Assembly: GCA_963693315.1 (NCBI GenBank)
Contig: OY856187.1
Span: forward strand, 377,603,241-377,667,240
Direction: 5' to 3'
Length of the DNA stretch: 64,000 nt
From: Diogma glabrata
Lineage: Eukaryota; Arthropoda; Insecta; Diptera; Cylindrotomidae
The translations under genes were made by a program, and so were the position numbers. Positions within the stretch are counted from its first letter, which is position 1. The number at the start of each line of letters is the position of its first letter. The notes beneath the pieces were generated by a model, which had not been told where the DNA came from, made no database searches, and saw nothing but the letters and a program-made list of their open reading frames with translations. Shown here piece after piece: positions 48,230 to 60,297 of this stretch.

Positions 48230-50655
48230 AAAAATATTGCGACGCGGATGCATAGGCTGACTTCACCACAGCTCTGGAAACATAGTCTTCTGGATATATA
48301 ATGGGCTAATATCCATCAAATACGTTAATTAAAAGCTGACCAATGTTATAGACTTCGTAGTTCTAATAATAAAAATATTAAAGAAAGCAGTAGTATCCCA
48401 ACAAACATAAATTCTGTTGTACACTAAGAAAAGTAAAAAAAAATTTTACCGGAAGTGACAAACCGGCAGTTAGGATGCAGAACTGTTGTAAACCGTACTA
48501 AATGTGCTGTTGTAAACCGTACTAAATTCGATTGTCAGGTACAGAAGTTATTGAGCTTCCAAAATAACAGATGCTCGAAGCACCCCCTACCACTTTGTTC
48601 ACTATCGCTCAAAAACTAATCAGTTCTTTGCCATACATGTTAGCATCTTTTTGCGAAGTGTCATCAAAATTACTTAACGAACGAATGTTGTATGCTTCCA
48701 ACAAACATTGAAACAATAAACAGGTGTTCGGGAGGACCCCCACCACTTATCCCAATATTGTCCAAAAACTAATCAATTCTTTGTCATTAAAGTTTTCATC
48801 TTTTTTCAAAGTGTCATTAAAATTGATTAATGTATGAAGTCTGTATGCTCCCAACAAACTTTAAAAACAAAGTGTGAAAAGTCAGCAGTTGTATGGTAGA
48901 CCCCCGCCACTTCGATCAATGTGTTCCAAAAGATGATAATTATCTTCTTACATTAATTGAAACCTTTTCCATAAGATTCATCATAATCACTTCATTATTG
49001 CAGGCTGTAGTGCGCATAAAGACACTGAAAAAACTTCCAACAATTAAAAAAAAAATTTTTTACCCTAAGTAAAAAACCGGAAGCTGCGATGCAGAACTGT
49101 TGTAAACCATACTAAATGCTTATGTACCAAGTTTCATCCAATTCGATTATCAGGTACAGATGTTATTGAGCTTTCAAAAAAACAGGTGCTCGGGACCCCC
49201 CCCACCACTTTGTTCACTGTCGCTCAAAAACTAATCAGTTCTTTGCCATACATGTTTGCATCTTTTTCCAAAGTGTCATCAAAATTCATTTATTTATTTA
49301 TTTCAATTTAAATACTAGCAAACGGAAATGTTTCCAATAACATGCTAGTTATATAAGTAATACAAATTAAAGACAATATTTAAAAAATTACATTCACGAA
49401 CAAATGCTGTGTGCTCCCAACAAACATTGAAAAAATGATGACACAGTAAACAGGTATTTGGGAGGACCCGTACTACTTCTCCCAATATTGTTCAAAACTA
49501 ATCAATTCTTTGTCATTTAAGTTTCCATCTTTTTTTCAAAAGTGTCATTGGAATTGATTAATGAATGAAGTCTGTATGCTCCCAACAAACTTTAAAAACA
49601 GAGTGTGAAAAGTCAGCAGTTGTATGGTAGACCCCCCGCCACTTTGATCAATGTGTCCCAAAATATGATAATTATCTTCTCACACTAATTGCAATCCTTT
49701 TCATAAGTTTTATCATAATCACTTCATTAGTGTAGGCTGTAGTGTGCATAAACACACTGAAAAAACTTCAAAAAAGTACAAAAAATTTTTTTTTACCGGA
49801 AGTGAAAAACCGGAAGTTGGGATTCAGAACTATTTTGAACCGTACTAAATACTCATGTACCAAGTTTCATCAAATTCAATTATCAGGTACAGATGTTATT
49901 GAGCTTTCAAAAAAACAGGTGCTTCAGGGACCCCAAACCATATTGTTCACTATCGCTCAAAAACTAATCAGTTCCTTGTCATACATGTTTGCATCTTTTT
50001 CCAAAGTGTCATCAAAATTCATTCACGAATGAATGTTTTATGCTCCCAACAAACATAAAAACATTGTGGGAAAAACCACCTGTTGTATGGTGGACCCCCG
50101 AACCCTTTATCCAATGTACTCCAAAAGCTTATAAAATTTTTCTCATGTAACTTGAAAGCTTTTACCAACGTTTCATGAAAATCGATCGGCAATTGTAGAC
50201 TACAGTAGGGATAAACAACTGGAAAAAAACTTTTTAGCCGGAAGTGACAAACCGGAAGTTGGTATGCAAAAATATTGGAAACTGTACTAAAACCTTAAAT
50301 ACTAAGTTTCAATAAGATCATAGTCCGGGATCAGAAGTTATTCAAGATTTGAACTTAAAGGTGTTCGGGAGACCCCCCCGCCATTTTGTCCAAATTTGAA
50401 ATGAATCCAGATCTTCCATTTTCAAGTGAACCTGTATCATTTGCCAAAGTTTCATCAAGATCCTATGCAGAAGTACACGCACCCACCCACCCACCCACAC
50501 ACCCACCCACGCACATACAGACGTACACAAAAATTTTTATTGGCTATTTAGATAGAGGATGGTCCAAAACAAAAAAAAAACAAAATTTGGGGTATGTAGG
50601 ATTTTTTTTTCACGATAGATTGCATAACTTCACACATTTTAAAATTGTGGTGAAG
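48230..50655 (+). mobile_element. ~2.4-kb non-autonomous element, copy 1 (Helitron/HINE-like, inferred)
   Basis: Head at 48235 (ATATTGCGACGCGGATGC, then CTGACTTCACCACAGCTCT). Then two higher-order repeat units of ~615-620 bp (from about 48440 and 49065), a terminal unit with a different second half (49790-50230), and a tail with a CCCA-rich microsatellite (50480-50520). The end is a stem-loop (ACTTCACACA ... TGTGGTGAAGT). The 5' subterminal ACTTCACCACA is the exact reverse complement of the 3' terminal TGTGGTGAAGT. Within each unit three related sub-blocks recur (markers AAAAACTAATCA, CTCCCAACAAAC). It has no protein-coding ORF. A subterminal 5' repeat, terminal 3' hairpin, internal tandem repeats and head-to-tail copies fit Helentron-associated elements, but that class is inferred. 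Confidence 0.7.
49286..49393 (-). mobile_element. ~105-bp insertion inside copy 1
   Basis: Breaks the segment CAAAATTCATTCACGAAC, which is intact in the sister units. It begins with (TTTA)n, the reverse complement of an (AAAT)n tail, and ends AAAAAATTA before CATTCACG. A short 3' fragment of a LINE or SINE in minus orientation is the simplest reading. Confidence 0.6.
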
Positions 50656-52249
50656 TAAAAATATTGCGACGCTGATGCAAAGGCTGACTTCACCACAGCT
50701 CTAGAAACATAGTGTTCTGGATATACAATGAGCTAAGATCCATCAAATACTTTAATTAAAAGCTAACCAATGTTATAGATTTCGCGTAGTTCTAATTACA
50801 AAAATATTAAAGAAAGCAGTAGTATCCCAACAAACATAAATTCTGTTGTACGAGAAAAAGCAAAAAAAATTTTAACCGGAACTGGCAAACAGGAAGTTGT
50901 GATGCAGAAATGTTGTGAACCATACTAAATGGTTATGTATCAAGTTTCATCTAATTCGGTTATCAGGTACAGATGTTATTGAGCTTTCAAAAAAACAGGT
51001 GCTCCAGGGACCCCCCACCACTTTGTTCACTATCGCTCAAAAACTAATCAGTTCCTTGTCATATATAGTTGCATCTTTTTCCAAAGTGTCATCAAAATTT
51101 ATTCACGAACAAATGCTGTGTGCTCCCAACAAACATTGAAAAAATTGTGACACAGTAAACAGGTGTTCGGGAGGCCCCCCACCACTTACTTCAATATTGT
51201 CCAAAAACTAATCAGTTCTTTGTTATTTAAGTCTCCATCTTTTTTCTAATTGTCATTAAAATAAATTAATGAATGAAGTCTGTATGCTCCCAACAAACTT
51301 TAAAAACAAAGTGTGAAAAGTCAGCATTTGTATGGTAGACCCCCCACCACGTTGATCAATGTGTCTCAAAAGATGATAATTATCTTCTCACACTAATTGA
51401 AACCTTTTCCAAAAGTTTTATCATAATCACTTCATTATTGTAGGCTGTAGTGTGCATAAAGACACTGAAAAAACTTCAAAAAATTACAAAGAACAAATTT
51501 TTACCGGAAGTGAAAAACCGGAAGCTGGGATGCAGAACTGTTGTGAACCGTACTAAATGATTATGTGCCAAATTTCACCCAATTCGATTATCAGGTACAA
51601 ATGCTATTTTTCAAAAAACAGGTGCTCGGGACACCCCACATCACTTTGTTCACTATCGCTCAAAAACTAATCAGTTCCTTGCCATACATAGTTGCATCTT
51701 TTTCCAAAGTATCATCAAAATTCATTCACCAGCGAATGCTATGTGCTCCCAACAAGCATTGAAAAAATTGTGACATAATAAACAGGTGTTCGGGTGGCCT
51801 ACCACCATTTAGTCCAATATTGTCCAAAAACTAATCAGTTCTTTGTTATTTAAGTCTCCATCTTTTTTCTAAGTATCATTAAAATAAATTAATGAATGAA
51901 TTCTGTATGCTCCCAACAAACTTTAAAAACAAAGTGTGAAAAGTCAGCATTTTTATGGTAGGCCCTCCGCCACTTTGATCAATGTGTCCCAAAAGATGAT
52001 AATTACCTTCTCACTCTAATTGGAACCTTTTCCATAAGTTGCATCATAATCACTTCATTAGTGTAGGCAGTAGTGTGCATAAAGACACTGAAAAAACTTC
52101 AAAAACTTACAAAAAAAAATTTTTTACCGGAAGTGAAAAACCGGAAGTTGGGATGCAGAACTGTTGTGAACCATACTAAATGCTGATGTACCAAGTTTCA
52201 TTCAATTCGATTATCAGGTACAGATGTTATTGAGCTTTCATAAAAACAG
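50656..52249 (+). mobile_element. same element, copy 2, 5' part (interrupted)
   Basis: Starts with the same head as copy 1 (ATATTGCGACGCTGATGC) immediately after copy 1's terminal hairpin, so the two lie head to tail. Two higher-order units follow (AAAAACTAATCA markers at 51039 and 51662, 623 apart). The third unit begins at about 52120 and stops at ...CATAAAAACAG (52249). It resumes at 55996. Confidence 0.75.
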
Positions 52250-52448
52250 TATAACGATTCGAACTTTTACGAAATTTTATATATTAATTTATTATACCGG
52301 ATAGCTCAAAAACTATATTGAAACTGAAACACTGAATCTACGCACAAACAAATAATCACTGGGAAATCTCTAATTTCGATTAATCACAGAAACATACTAT
52401 TTATTTACTAACATGAAAATAATTTAATCAAAAAAACAAAATCAAAAT

Positions 52449-52790
52449 TTATACAAAGTAAAATTTATAAAATAAGCTTAAATTTATTATCTTGAATGTT
52501 GTCTTCTTCATATGCAATATTATGTTCTGCATCATCATACAACTCACTACATAGCAGCATACTAAATTCATTTGATTTGTTTCTACAAATCCTAAATACG
52601 TTGATATTTTTTGTATAAGAAAAATATCTATATTATTTGAACCAAAATAAACTAATATTCCTTCGATGAAATTACTTAAATTTTTTGAACATAAATTAAG
52701 CAAACATGTCAAAGGACGTAATAATATATCCATTGTATAACATTTTCCGTTGCATTTCTTTAAGCCACTATCGATTTGATTTGATCCCAT
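52449..52790 (-). CDS. hypothetical 113-residue frame in the inserted element
   Basis: Not recognised. Starts MGSNQIDSGLKKCNGKC and is rich in Ile, Leu, Cys and Met, ending in a hydrophobic, Lys-containing tail. The region is not notably GC-rich, so coding potential is doubtful. It lies about 200 bases from the left end of the 3.75-kb insertion and on the same strand as the frame at 55141-55611. It may belong to that element or be random. Confidence 0.25.
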   Translation of the reverse strand: MGSNQIDSGLKKCNGKCYTMDILLRPLTCLLNLCSKNLSNFIEGILVYFGSNNIDIFLIQKISTYLGFVETNQMNLVCCYVVSCMMMQNIILHMKKTTFKIINLSLFYKFYFV

Positions 52791-54279
52791 GGGCCATGAC
52801 CGGAATAGTACAATTCGCTATCTCTAAGCCGTTTTCCAATCGAAACAACAAATAAATGTTGAAATTTGCTTAATAATGTAATACAATTATTTGCTTAAAA
52901 ATTGCTGCTAATAAACCTTTTTTTCACACAAAAACTAGCTTTAGAACAAAAATTGAAAACACTAAAAATAATAAATTAATTTTGACAAATTTATTATAAA
53001 CAATTTGATAGATATTGCTAAACAAATTTTTCCTTTTTTACACAACAATTCTACTCTAAACAATGTACACTGTTTTAATTTAATTTCCATAAATCTTTTT
53101 TTTTCAATTTCTTATATTGTTGATTTATTAATTTATATTAGCTCGATTTTTAAAATTATACTAATCGCTTGATTTAAACAATTTAATCTTTTTATTTCAT
53201 CTCATTTTAGATTTTCTATTTCCCCTTCTAGCAATAATAAACAATTTCAAGTAAAAAAAATCATCCAAACATGTTTATTAACTGAAATTGATGACGTAAC
53301 TAAACCGTCTCAACAGTAGTACAGAAAAATGTAGCTACGTTTACCACAATTTAAGAAAATTTAATAAAATTATGATTGAGTTTGAAAACTATTATTTTCA
53401 GAGTAAAAATTGAAATAGTCAAATAGTCCATCCCAGAACTAACATCCCTATCCGTTGTTTATCCTAGAAGAAAGGACTATGATAATCGCCAATCGCGACT
53501 CGCTACAAAAATTGTTTTAACTATATAAAATATTTATCATTGAATGACGATATAAGAGGATTCACATCAAAAAGAAACAGAAACAGAAAATCTGATGTGC
53601 AAAAAAATATGGCTATACATATATCAAAATTATTTAAATTATACATATATCAAAATTATTTAAATTATTTTTATACTTTTTTATTTTATTTTTTTTTATT
53701 TTTTTATTTTTTTATTTTATTGAAAAAAATTTTGAATGGTATTTATTTAAAAAGATATTTGTTTAATTAATATACCTAAAATTATATTTATTATCTAGTA
53801 ATAATTTTTATTTTTATTTATTTAATTTCTTAATTTCAGATGTGCTGAAATCCAGTACAATCTTATAATTAATTATGCGACCATAACACCTCTAGTTAAA
53901 ATATTTATTTATTTAGGATTGAAAATAAAAATATTTAATTATTTATTAGGTGCTAAGTTCTATCCTTCAAAAATATTTATTTATTTAAAAAAAAAAATAA
54001 AGAATATTTAATATATTATAGATTTATATCTTGATGTATTTGTTTTAATAAAAAAAATTTTTATTTAATTAATTACCTAAAATTATTTACTTATTATTCT
54101 AAAAAAAATTATTTTATTTAATAAAATTTATTTATTTAATACTTAAAAATTATTGTTTTATTTAATTTATTTTTATTTAATATAGATAAGAGATTTCCAA
54201 GTCAAGATTTGTTTGTTGACAAAAAACAGCCAAAATATGATACAATTGTCCAATGTCATCTAATTCTTCTCTTGAATTC

Positions 54280-54870
54280 TCACGCTCGCGAGCACTCCCC
54301 AAGAATGCATGTAAGAACCGACTAGATAAGCCCCTAACGACCAGATTCTACAGAACGGTTTCTCGCTAACTTAAACTTAACAAAGGCAATCACACACGAT
54401 TAGACCTTAGGCCCATTTCTACTGACCCAGTTGTGATTCCTTACCCAAAAACTAAACTAAAAATAAATTACTAGAACCAATGACGTTTCCTTGGAGAACG
54501 CTCCCGAGCGCCAAACTTCAAGTCGTCTTAAACTCCATAGACATTGTTCTATTGCAAATTTAAATATATTCAAAAAAGATTAAAATTGAAATTGTATGAG
54601 GTGAAGCCTCTGATCCTGAAAAAAATATTAATTGCTTCTCCTCTTCATTTCACCGAAGAAGCCTCTGACAAAGAATGGTACTACTGGCTTGTACCTAAGT
54701 ACAAACACAGCAGCACCACTCCCCGTCCCTGAGAACTTCCTCGCCGGAATGAATAATAGAAACCAATGATCTTCGATCGCATAACCCCTATGGCCAGAGG
54801 CGACCTAGGAACATCATCATGATAAGGGGAGAAGCCCCATGGATGGCTTTTTAGGCCTACCAGTTAAGAA
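54280..54870. other. GC-richer block within the insertion
   Basis: Base composition departs sharply from both flanks, with words such as GAACGCTCCCGAGCGCC and CATAACCCCTATGGCCAGAG. A forward 62-codon frame (54544-54732) crosses it without recognised similarity. It could be a regulatory or untranslated part of the inserted element. Confidence 0.45.
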
Positions 54871-55140
54871 AGTTTTTATTTAAACCTAGAAAAAAATACT
54901 CGCTATTTATAATTATAGACATTATGTACAAAAAATAATTACAAAATATTTACAAGAATATACAATATGTACAAAATTATGTACAAAAATATTTACAAGA
55001 AGTATTTACAGCATTGGTATTAGAAAAAAAATCCCTAAAAAAAACTACTTCCCCAAAACGGTTTTTTTTTTTAAATTAAAATGAATAAGGTTAACTTATC
55101 CAGCAACCAGGGACAAGAGCCACCTGCGATCCGATCGACT

Positions 55141-55611
55141 TCACCGGGGTTTCTTCTTCCCGCTGCTTCCTCTTTCTCTCTCTTTCCTTTTTCTGTTCGC
55201 CGTCCTGTTCCGATTTATCCTCCTCCTTTCCCGCCAGCCCACATTCGGTTCCGACAGTGGGAGTTCCTGGAACAGCTGTTCCAGAAGCTCTTCCACTATC
55301 TGGTCTGAATCCGGGTCCAACAGTGGAAATCCCTGAAGCACCTGCTCCAGAAGCTCTCTCACCATCTGGTCCGAATGTGGCTGTGGGTCAGGAATCAGAT
55401 CCAGCTCACCTAAATCACCGGGTCGAGTCCTCTGAAAAACAGGTCTATAGACCCGACACAGCTTCCTTATAGGGTCATCCTCCCTCCACACATTCTGTAC
55501 CCCCATTGTAAATGGAGCGGACCGCCACCACGTTTTCCCCTTTGAAGGCTGCCTGCCCATGCTGTCTCTTAACATACATGTCATAAATTTAAACAAATTC
55601 AAAAATTCCAA
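55141..55611 (-). CDS. hypothetical GC-rich 156-residue protein with an internal repeat
   Basis: Not recognised. From MGRQPSKGKTWWRS the frame runs through an acidic middle (RPGDLGELDLIPDPQPHSDQ), then two copies of a ~20-residue leucine-rich motif (VRELLEQVLQGFPLL and VEELLEQLFQELPLS). It ends in a very basic Arg/Lys tail (WRERRRINRNRTANRKRKER). The basic tail could bind nucleic acid, as in gag-like proteins. The base composition contrasts with the AT-rich surroundings. The complementary strand is also open over much of it, so the strand is not certain. It lies inside the 3.75-kb insertion. Confidence 0.4.
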   Translation of the reverse strand: MEFLNLFKFMTCMLRDSMGRQPSKGKTWWRSAPFTMGVQNVWREDDPIRKLCRVYRPVFQRTRPGDLGELDLIPDPQPHSDQMVRELLEQVLQGFPLLDPDSDQIVEELLEQLFQELPLSEPNVGWRERRRINRNRTANRKRKERERGSSGKKKPR

Positions 55612-55672
55612 AAATTCCCACCAAAAACCAATAATTGGTTATCAAAAAAGGTCTTTATATACTTTACATATA

Positions 55673-55785
<113 letters not shown>

Positions 55786-55995
55786 TATGTAAAAAAAACC
55801 AAACTGGTTTATCGGAAAAAAACTTTGCAAAATTGCAAACTCAAAATAAAATAAAAAAACCACATTGGTTTATCAAAAATATTCCAAAATTGCGCCAGAA
55901 AAGCTGGTTTCATCAATAAAAATATATATAATATTACGCCAAAAAGTTGCGCACCAAAAATTCACAAAATTTTACCGTAATCTTACGGTAATTAC

Positions 55996-56755
55996 AACAG
56001 GTGCTCCGGAGACCCCACACCACTTTGGTCACTATCGCTCAAAAACTAATCAGTTCCTTGTCATACATATTTGCATCTTTTTCCAAAGTGTCATCAAAAT
56101 TCAATCACGAACGAATGTTTTATGCTCCCAACAAACATAAAAAACATTGGGCAAAAACCACCTGTTGTATGGTGGACCCCCCAACCCTTTATACAATGTA
56201 CTCCAAAAGCTGATTAAATCTTTCTCATGATACTTGAAAGCTTTTACCAACGTTTCATGAAAATCGATCGGTAATTGTATTCTACAGTAGGGATAAACCC
56301 TTGAAAAAAAAACTGTTTAACCGGAAATGACAAACCGGAAGTTGGTATGCAAAAATATTGGAAACTGTACTAAAACCTTATATTCTAAGTTTCAATAAGA
56401 TCATAAGCCGATTAGAAGGGATTAGAAGGGATTAGAAGTAATTCAATAAGGGATTAGAAGTAATTCAAAATTTAAACTTAGAGGTGTTCGGGAGACCCCC
56501 GCCATTTTGTCCAAACTTGAAATGAATCCAGATCTTCCATTTTCAAGTGAATCTGTATCATTTGACAAATTTTCATCAAGATCCTATGCAGAAAGGTCAC
56601 ACACACACCCACCCACCCACATACATTTTTATTGGCTATTTAGATAGAGGATGGTCCAAAACACAAGAAAAAACAAAATTTTGGGTATGTAAGATTTTTT
56701 TTTCACGATAGATTGCATTACTTCACACAATTTAAAATTGTGGTGAAGTAAAAAT
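55996..56755 (+). mobile_element. same element, copy 2, 3' part
   Basis: Resumes at ACAGGTGCTCCGGAGACCCC, exactly where the 5' part stopped. It has the terminal-unit variant (CCACCTGTTGTATGGTGGAC), then the tail with CCCA repeats and the 3' hairpin (ACTTCACACAATTT ... AAATTGTGGTGAAGT, ending at about 56749). Order and content match copy 1 from 49915 to 50655. A small GGGATTAGAA triplication occurs near 56415-56455. Confidence 0.78.
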
Positions 56756-57080
56756 TATTGATGTACTTTACCACTAGTATTATTACACATTTTCGGCATA
56801 AATTGACCTTTTGCTTTAACTTCTGATTCGATTTCGCAGTATATATTCCACTTTGTATTCTCTTTTCTTTGATTAGCATTCGCCTGTTGAAAAACATAAA
56901 TTGGGTGTCAGATGGAACATTTCTATTTTTAATATCGCAAATACAACAATTACAATAATCAAGAAAAATACATATCTCCCAAATTCTAAAATATATCAAT
57001 TTTTAAAGTATTTATTATAATTTAGTTAGTGAACCATGTTATTTAGTTTTTCATTTCACGTCTACCAAACACACGTTAAG
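56756..57080. other. unassigned AT-rich sequence
   Basis: Between the end of copy 2 and the LINE tail. A minus-strand 93-codon frame (56718-56999) has no recognised similarity and overlaps the element end. Confidence 0.5.
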
Positions 57081-57518
57081 TTAAAGCACTTTTTTTTTAT
57101 TGCCTTCATGCCATGTTGCCAGGCTAAACAGCTTTGAATATTCACCACGGTCATTCGCAACAGCGACATAATTACCATGGCAGCCGATTTTTTTAAGGCC
57201 GTTTATTACGTCAGTCTCCCATTGTAGTCGTGGTCTACCTCGCGGTCGCCCACTCCTTGGGGTACTAACGTACATTTTTCTAATTATTCCAGACTGTGAA
57301 TCAGCTCGTAGAACATGCCCAAACCAAGCAATCCTATTAGAACAGATACAACCTATTATATCAGGACCCTCAAGAAGATCTCTGATCTCAAAGTTATACC
57401 GGGTTCTATACTCTCCATCGTCTGTCTTAAGTGGACCAAAAATGTAGCGTAGGATCTTACGCTCAAATATAGATAAATGCGATTCATTTTGACCATGTGA
57501 AACGAAAAATAAAATCAC
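57081..57518 (-). pseudogene. LINE polyprotein C-terminal fragment
   Basis: A single 145-codon frame. It reads ERKILRYIFGPLKTDDGEYR, RYNFEIRDLLEGPDIIGCIC, NRIAWFGHVLRADSQSGIIR and PRSGRPRGRPRLQWETDVIN. The R(I/L)xWxGHVxR and GRPRxRPRxxW(x)xDV patterns are the usual C terminus of insect non-LTR retrotransposon ORF2, downstream of RT. The RT core itself is missing, and upstream sequence (57519 onward) is unrelated, so this is a 5'-truncated copy. A shorter sister copy lies at 4325-4460. Confidence 0.82.
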
Positions 57519-58750
57519 CTGGAACTACAAGTTGGCTCCCTGTGCATCCATGCATTTTAAACATATTAAAAAAATTGGGATGTTTGGCATCACTATTTTA
57601 TTTCTGAGCAGTTGCTTTCGTTTCGAAAAAGAACTATTACAATTTTAAAATTGTTTGAAAATCATGAAATCAAAACATATTTACTTCTTTTAAAAAATTT
57701 CCTTCTCTATTTTAATAGATTTAATGCTCTATTTTATAGTAATACTATCTTATTTCACAAGTTGTATGAAAAGTCGAAACAATAGTAATTTATTGTGTAA
57801 GTGTTTAATGCAATATTTTATTTTATTTTAATATTTTATTTTTACAAGTTTACGATGAGAGCAAGGCACGAGCGAACACTACAAATTTTTGAGAGAATAA
57901 AATTCATTAAACACGAACCCAATACAACGTTTTAGCCTTCCGATAGAGTAACATTTATTAATTTAAATTGAATTATTTTAAAATTTGTTGAAAAAACAAG
58001 TAAAACGAATAAAGAAAAACAATGAATTTATTATATTTTTTTGAATAATTAATTTTAAGCAATTGAATAAATTTGATTGAATTTCGATATCTATTTAATT
58101 ATTTGGTATTTTTAAAATGAAAAGGCCTACAATGAAAGACATCAAATTTTATACTAATGAGAAACCAAAAAACAATCTTTTGGAAATTTAATTTAATTTA
58201 ATCATAGTTGCCTTTGCCTTTTTTAATATTCGAGAGAGGACATGCGCTTCAGTTTGAATTTACTGTTTTTATATAACCCAGAGCGAAAATGTTTGCTTTT
58301 GATTTTTTTATAAAATGCAATCAAATTTATTTCAGCATTCAATACAATCAAATGAATTGTTTTATTGTGTTCCGCCACATTCGCGGTACAGAATAAAATT
58401 AACAGCTGTTTGTTTTATTCTATTAAGACTAATAAAGTACGCAAATATAATCGTAAAAAATAGAAATAAACCTATATTTATAGTTGTCGGAAGGATAAAT
58501 ATTGTTATAATTGTGGTGGTTTTTGAAGTTTTTCCAATAAATAATTGAATTAGTATGTATATTTTTATTGGCTTGATGGGAATTTATGAGGGATTTTTTC
58601 CTAAAAGAAACGGGAAAAATCGGGTATTTTCGATGCGTCAACGGGAAATGCATTTTTGAAAATCTGGCATCACTGCACAGGTTCTGTTTAATTAAAAACG
58701 CAGTGGTAAATTTACACAACTATGCACCGGTTAAATTAATAACCAGACCA
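57519..58750. other. AT-rich intergenic sequence, no gene seen
   Basis: No repeat or domain recognised. Overlapping short frames on both strands at 58315-58780 contradict each other and look random. Confidence 0.6.
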
Positions 58751-58752
58751 GT

Positions 58753-58920
58753 GCCTCTATTCCGGTACGTCGTGAAATAGGAATTGAGAAATACATTATC
58801 GCATTTTTTTCATAACTAGTATTCTGTGCCGCGGAAAATAACAAATTCGTATTAGAAAATATTTTTTTATTTCATTTATTGCACTTTTTTCTCAATTCCC
58901 AATTCCCAGGGAAATGCCGC
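58753..58920. mobile_element. ~168-bp MITE-like element, copy 2 (inverted, right end truncated)
   Basis: Reverse complement of the element at 16321-16496 over nearly its whole length: CTCTATTCCGGTACGTCGTG at the left, TTTTCTCAATTCCCAATTCC then CAGGGAAATGCCG at the right. The final GGAATAGGC of copy 1 is missing here. Confidence 0.75.
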
Positions 58921-59250
58921 CTGTGATAAAATTTTATACACACATATTTGATCGATTTGAATCCATGTGTTCTAAAAATATGTTGTACTAAACCAATAAA
59001 TAGAATCCGACTAAATTCTTTTTATTGTTTACAAATATGTGAAACTATATTTTTGATAAACTTTATAAATAAATAGTTTGAAAATAGAAATTTTAACGAA
59101 ATTGTTTATTTTGCAAAAAGAACTATAACTGCTACTAAAAAACCTCTGGTTTAAAAAAATATCAATATAAAAAAACAGATGTAAGGGAGAAATATCAAAA
59201 TGTTAGTGACGATAGACTAATCGATAAAATAAAAGAACACAAATGAAAAA
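58921..59250. other. upstream region of the FAM149-like ORF
   Basis: AT-rich, with no clear core promoter. A four-codon upstream frame (ATG at 59243, MKK, stop TGA at 59252-59254) overlaps the main start codon at 59251 and could lower initiation if transcribed. Confidence 0.4.
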
Positions 59251-60297
59251 ATGACGTTTTTATATTCATTAAAAGAAACTAAAGATGATTCTTGCTCATC
59301 ACTAGGTTCAGATGATTCGATTAATACATATATTCCATCATCATCTAGTTTAGATAGGAGTAGTGTTGGGTCAATTCCTTGGGCGGATGAAGCTATAAAA
59401 CAAAATGAGGAAGAATGGAAAAAGATTGAAAAAATATTCTATAACGAAGAAGAACTCCCAAAAGATGAAAAATTGCGAAATGAATTTATTGATTGGATGA
59501 CTGCTTTTCCTCATCTACGTGTATGCGGGAGCAAAATGAATATTTATTATGATCAAAACGCTCAACAGTTTGACAGAAATTATGAAGAAATATTCGCAAT
59601 AGATCCACCAATAAACAAACACGAGATTGGAGTAAAGAAACATTTTGATAGAATTCCAAAAAATACAAAACATGATGAAAAATATTCCGGTGGTGATATA
59701 AAAAAAGGAAGAGCTCAAGCTCCACACCTCAATGAATTAAATAACGAACTAACAAATATTTTAAAAATTTCACCAAGTCCGGTATTTAAACGGAGAGTTA
59801 TTGAACGAGCACCTGTAAATAATAAACAAGAAAAACCTACAACTATATCAATTCCTTATCTAGTTAAAATTTCAGATTCCGCTTTTGATAATTTAGACAC
59901 AAAGCTTGGCAATAATAGAATTTCTATTAATAATCAAAACTCTTACTCAGCTACTAATTTCCGAATGCCTCCAATTTTTAGTATACAAATTTTGCCTTCT
60001 AATATCCACACAAAAACACCATATAAAAGAGATTATACACTTGAAAATCAAGGAGCGTTACATAAAATTAAAAATGTAAATCTTCCCCCTATTAGCTTAT
60101 GTCCATTGATAGAAACAGTTCCTATGTCATATTCTACAGAGAAATCGGTATATCATGATAATTTCAAATATGTTAATAGAGAAAATAGTGATAATGTAAT
60201 AGGAAGGTCAATATCGGCAATTAATGAAAAAAAATATGTTAACAATCACAATTACCCCAAAAGTGCCTCAAAATTGAAATATATTAAATATCATTAA
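59251..60297 (+). CDS. FAM149/DUF3719-like protein, 348 residues, intronless
   Basis: The N terminus is Ser/Asp-rich (residues 14-42). A short core follows at residues 44-96: PWADEAIKQNEEEWKKIEKI, then FIDWMTAFPHLRVCGSKM. The W-x2-I-E ... W-x3-FPHLR pattern resembles the DUF3719 domain of animal FAM149 proteins; vertebrate FAM149B1 is linked to primary cilia. The rest (residues 120-348) is a low-complexity Lys/Asn/Ser-rich region with no domain I know. The frame is uninterrupted, and a polyadenylation signal AATAAA lies at 60308-60313, 11 bases after the stop. It may be a true single-exon gene or a retrocopy. No poly(A) remnant or target duplication was noticed. Family assignment by eye. Confidence 0.6.
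   Translation: MTFLYSLKETKDDSCSSLGSDDSINTYIPSSSSLDRSSVGSIPWADEAIKQNEEEWKKIEKIFYNEEELPKDEKLRNEFIDWMTAFPHLRVCGSKMNIYYDQNAQQFDRNYEEIFAIDPPINKHEIGVKKHFDRIPKNTKHDEKYSGGDIKKGRAQAPHLNELNNELTNILKISPSPVFKRRVIERAPVNNKQEKPTTISIPYLVKISDSAFDNLDTKLGNNRISINNQNSYSATNFRMPPIFSIQILPSNIHTKTPYKRDYTLENQGALHKIKNVNLPPISLCPLIETVPMSYSTEKSVYHDNFKYVNRENSDNVIGRSISAINEKKYVNNHNYPKSASKLKYIKYH

Noticed and set aside
49742..50032. Repeated frames KFHQIQLSGTDVIELSKKQV... (also 50915-51139, 51565-51762)
   Set aside because: The frame is shared between repeat units because the DNA is repeated, but reading breaks differ between units and no start-to-stop protein is conserved.
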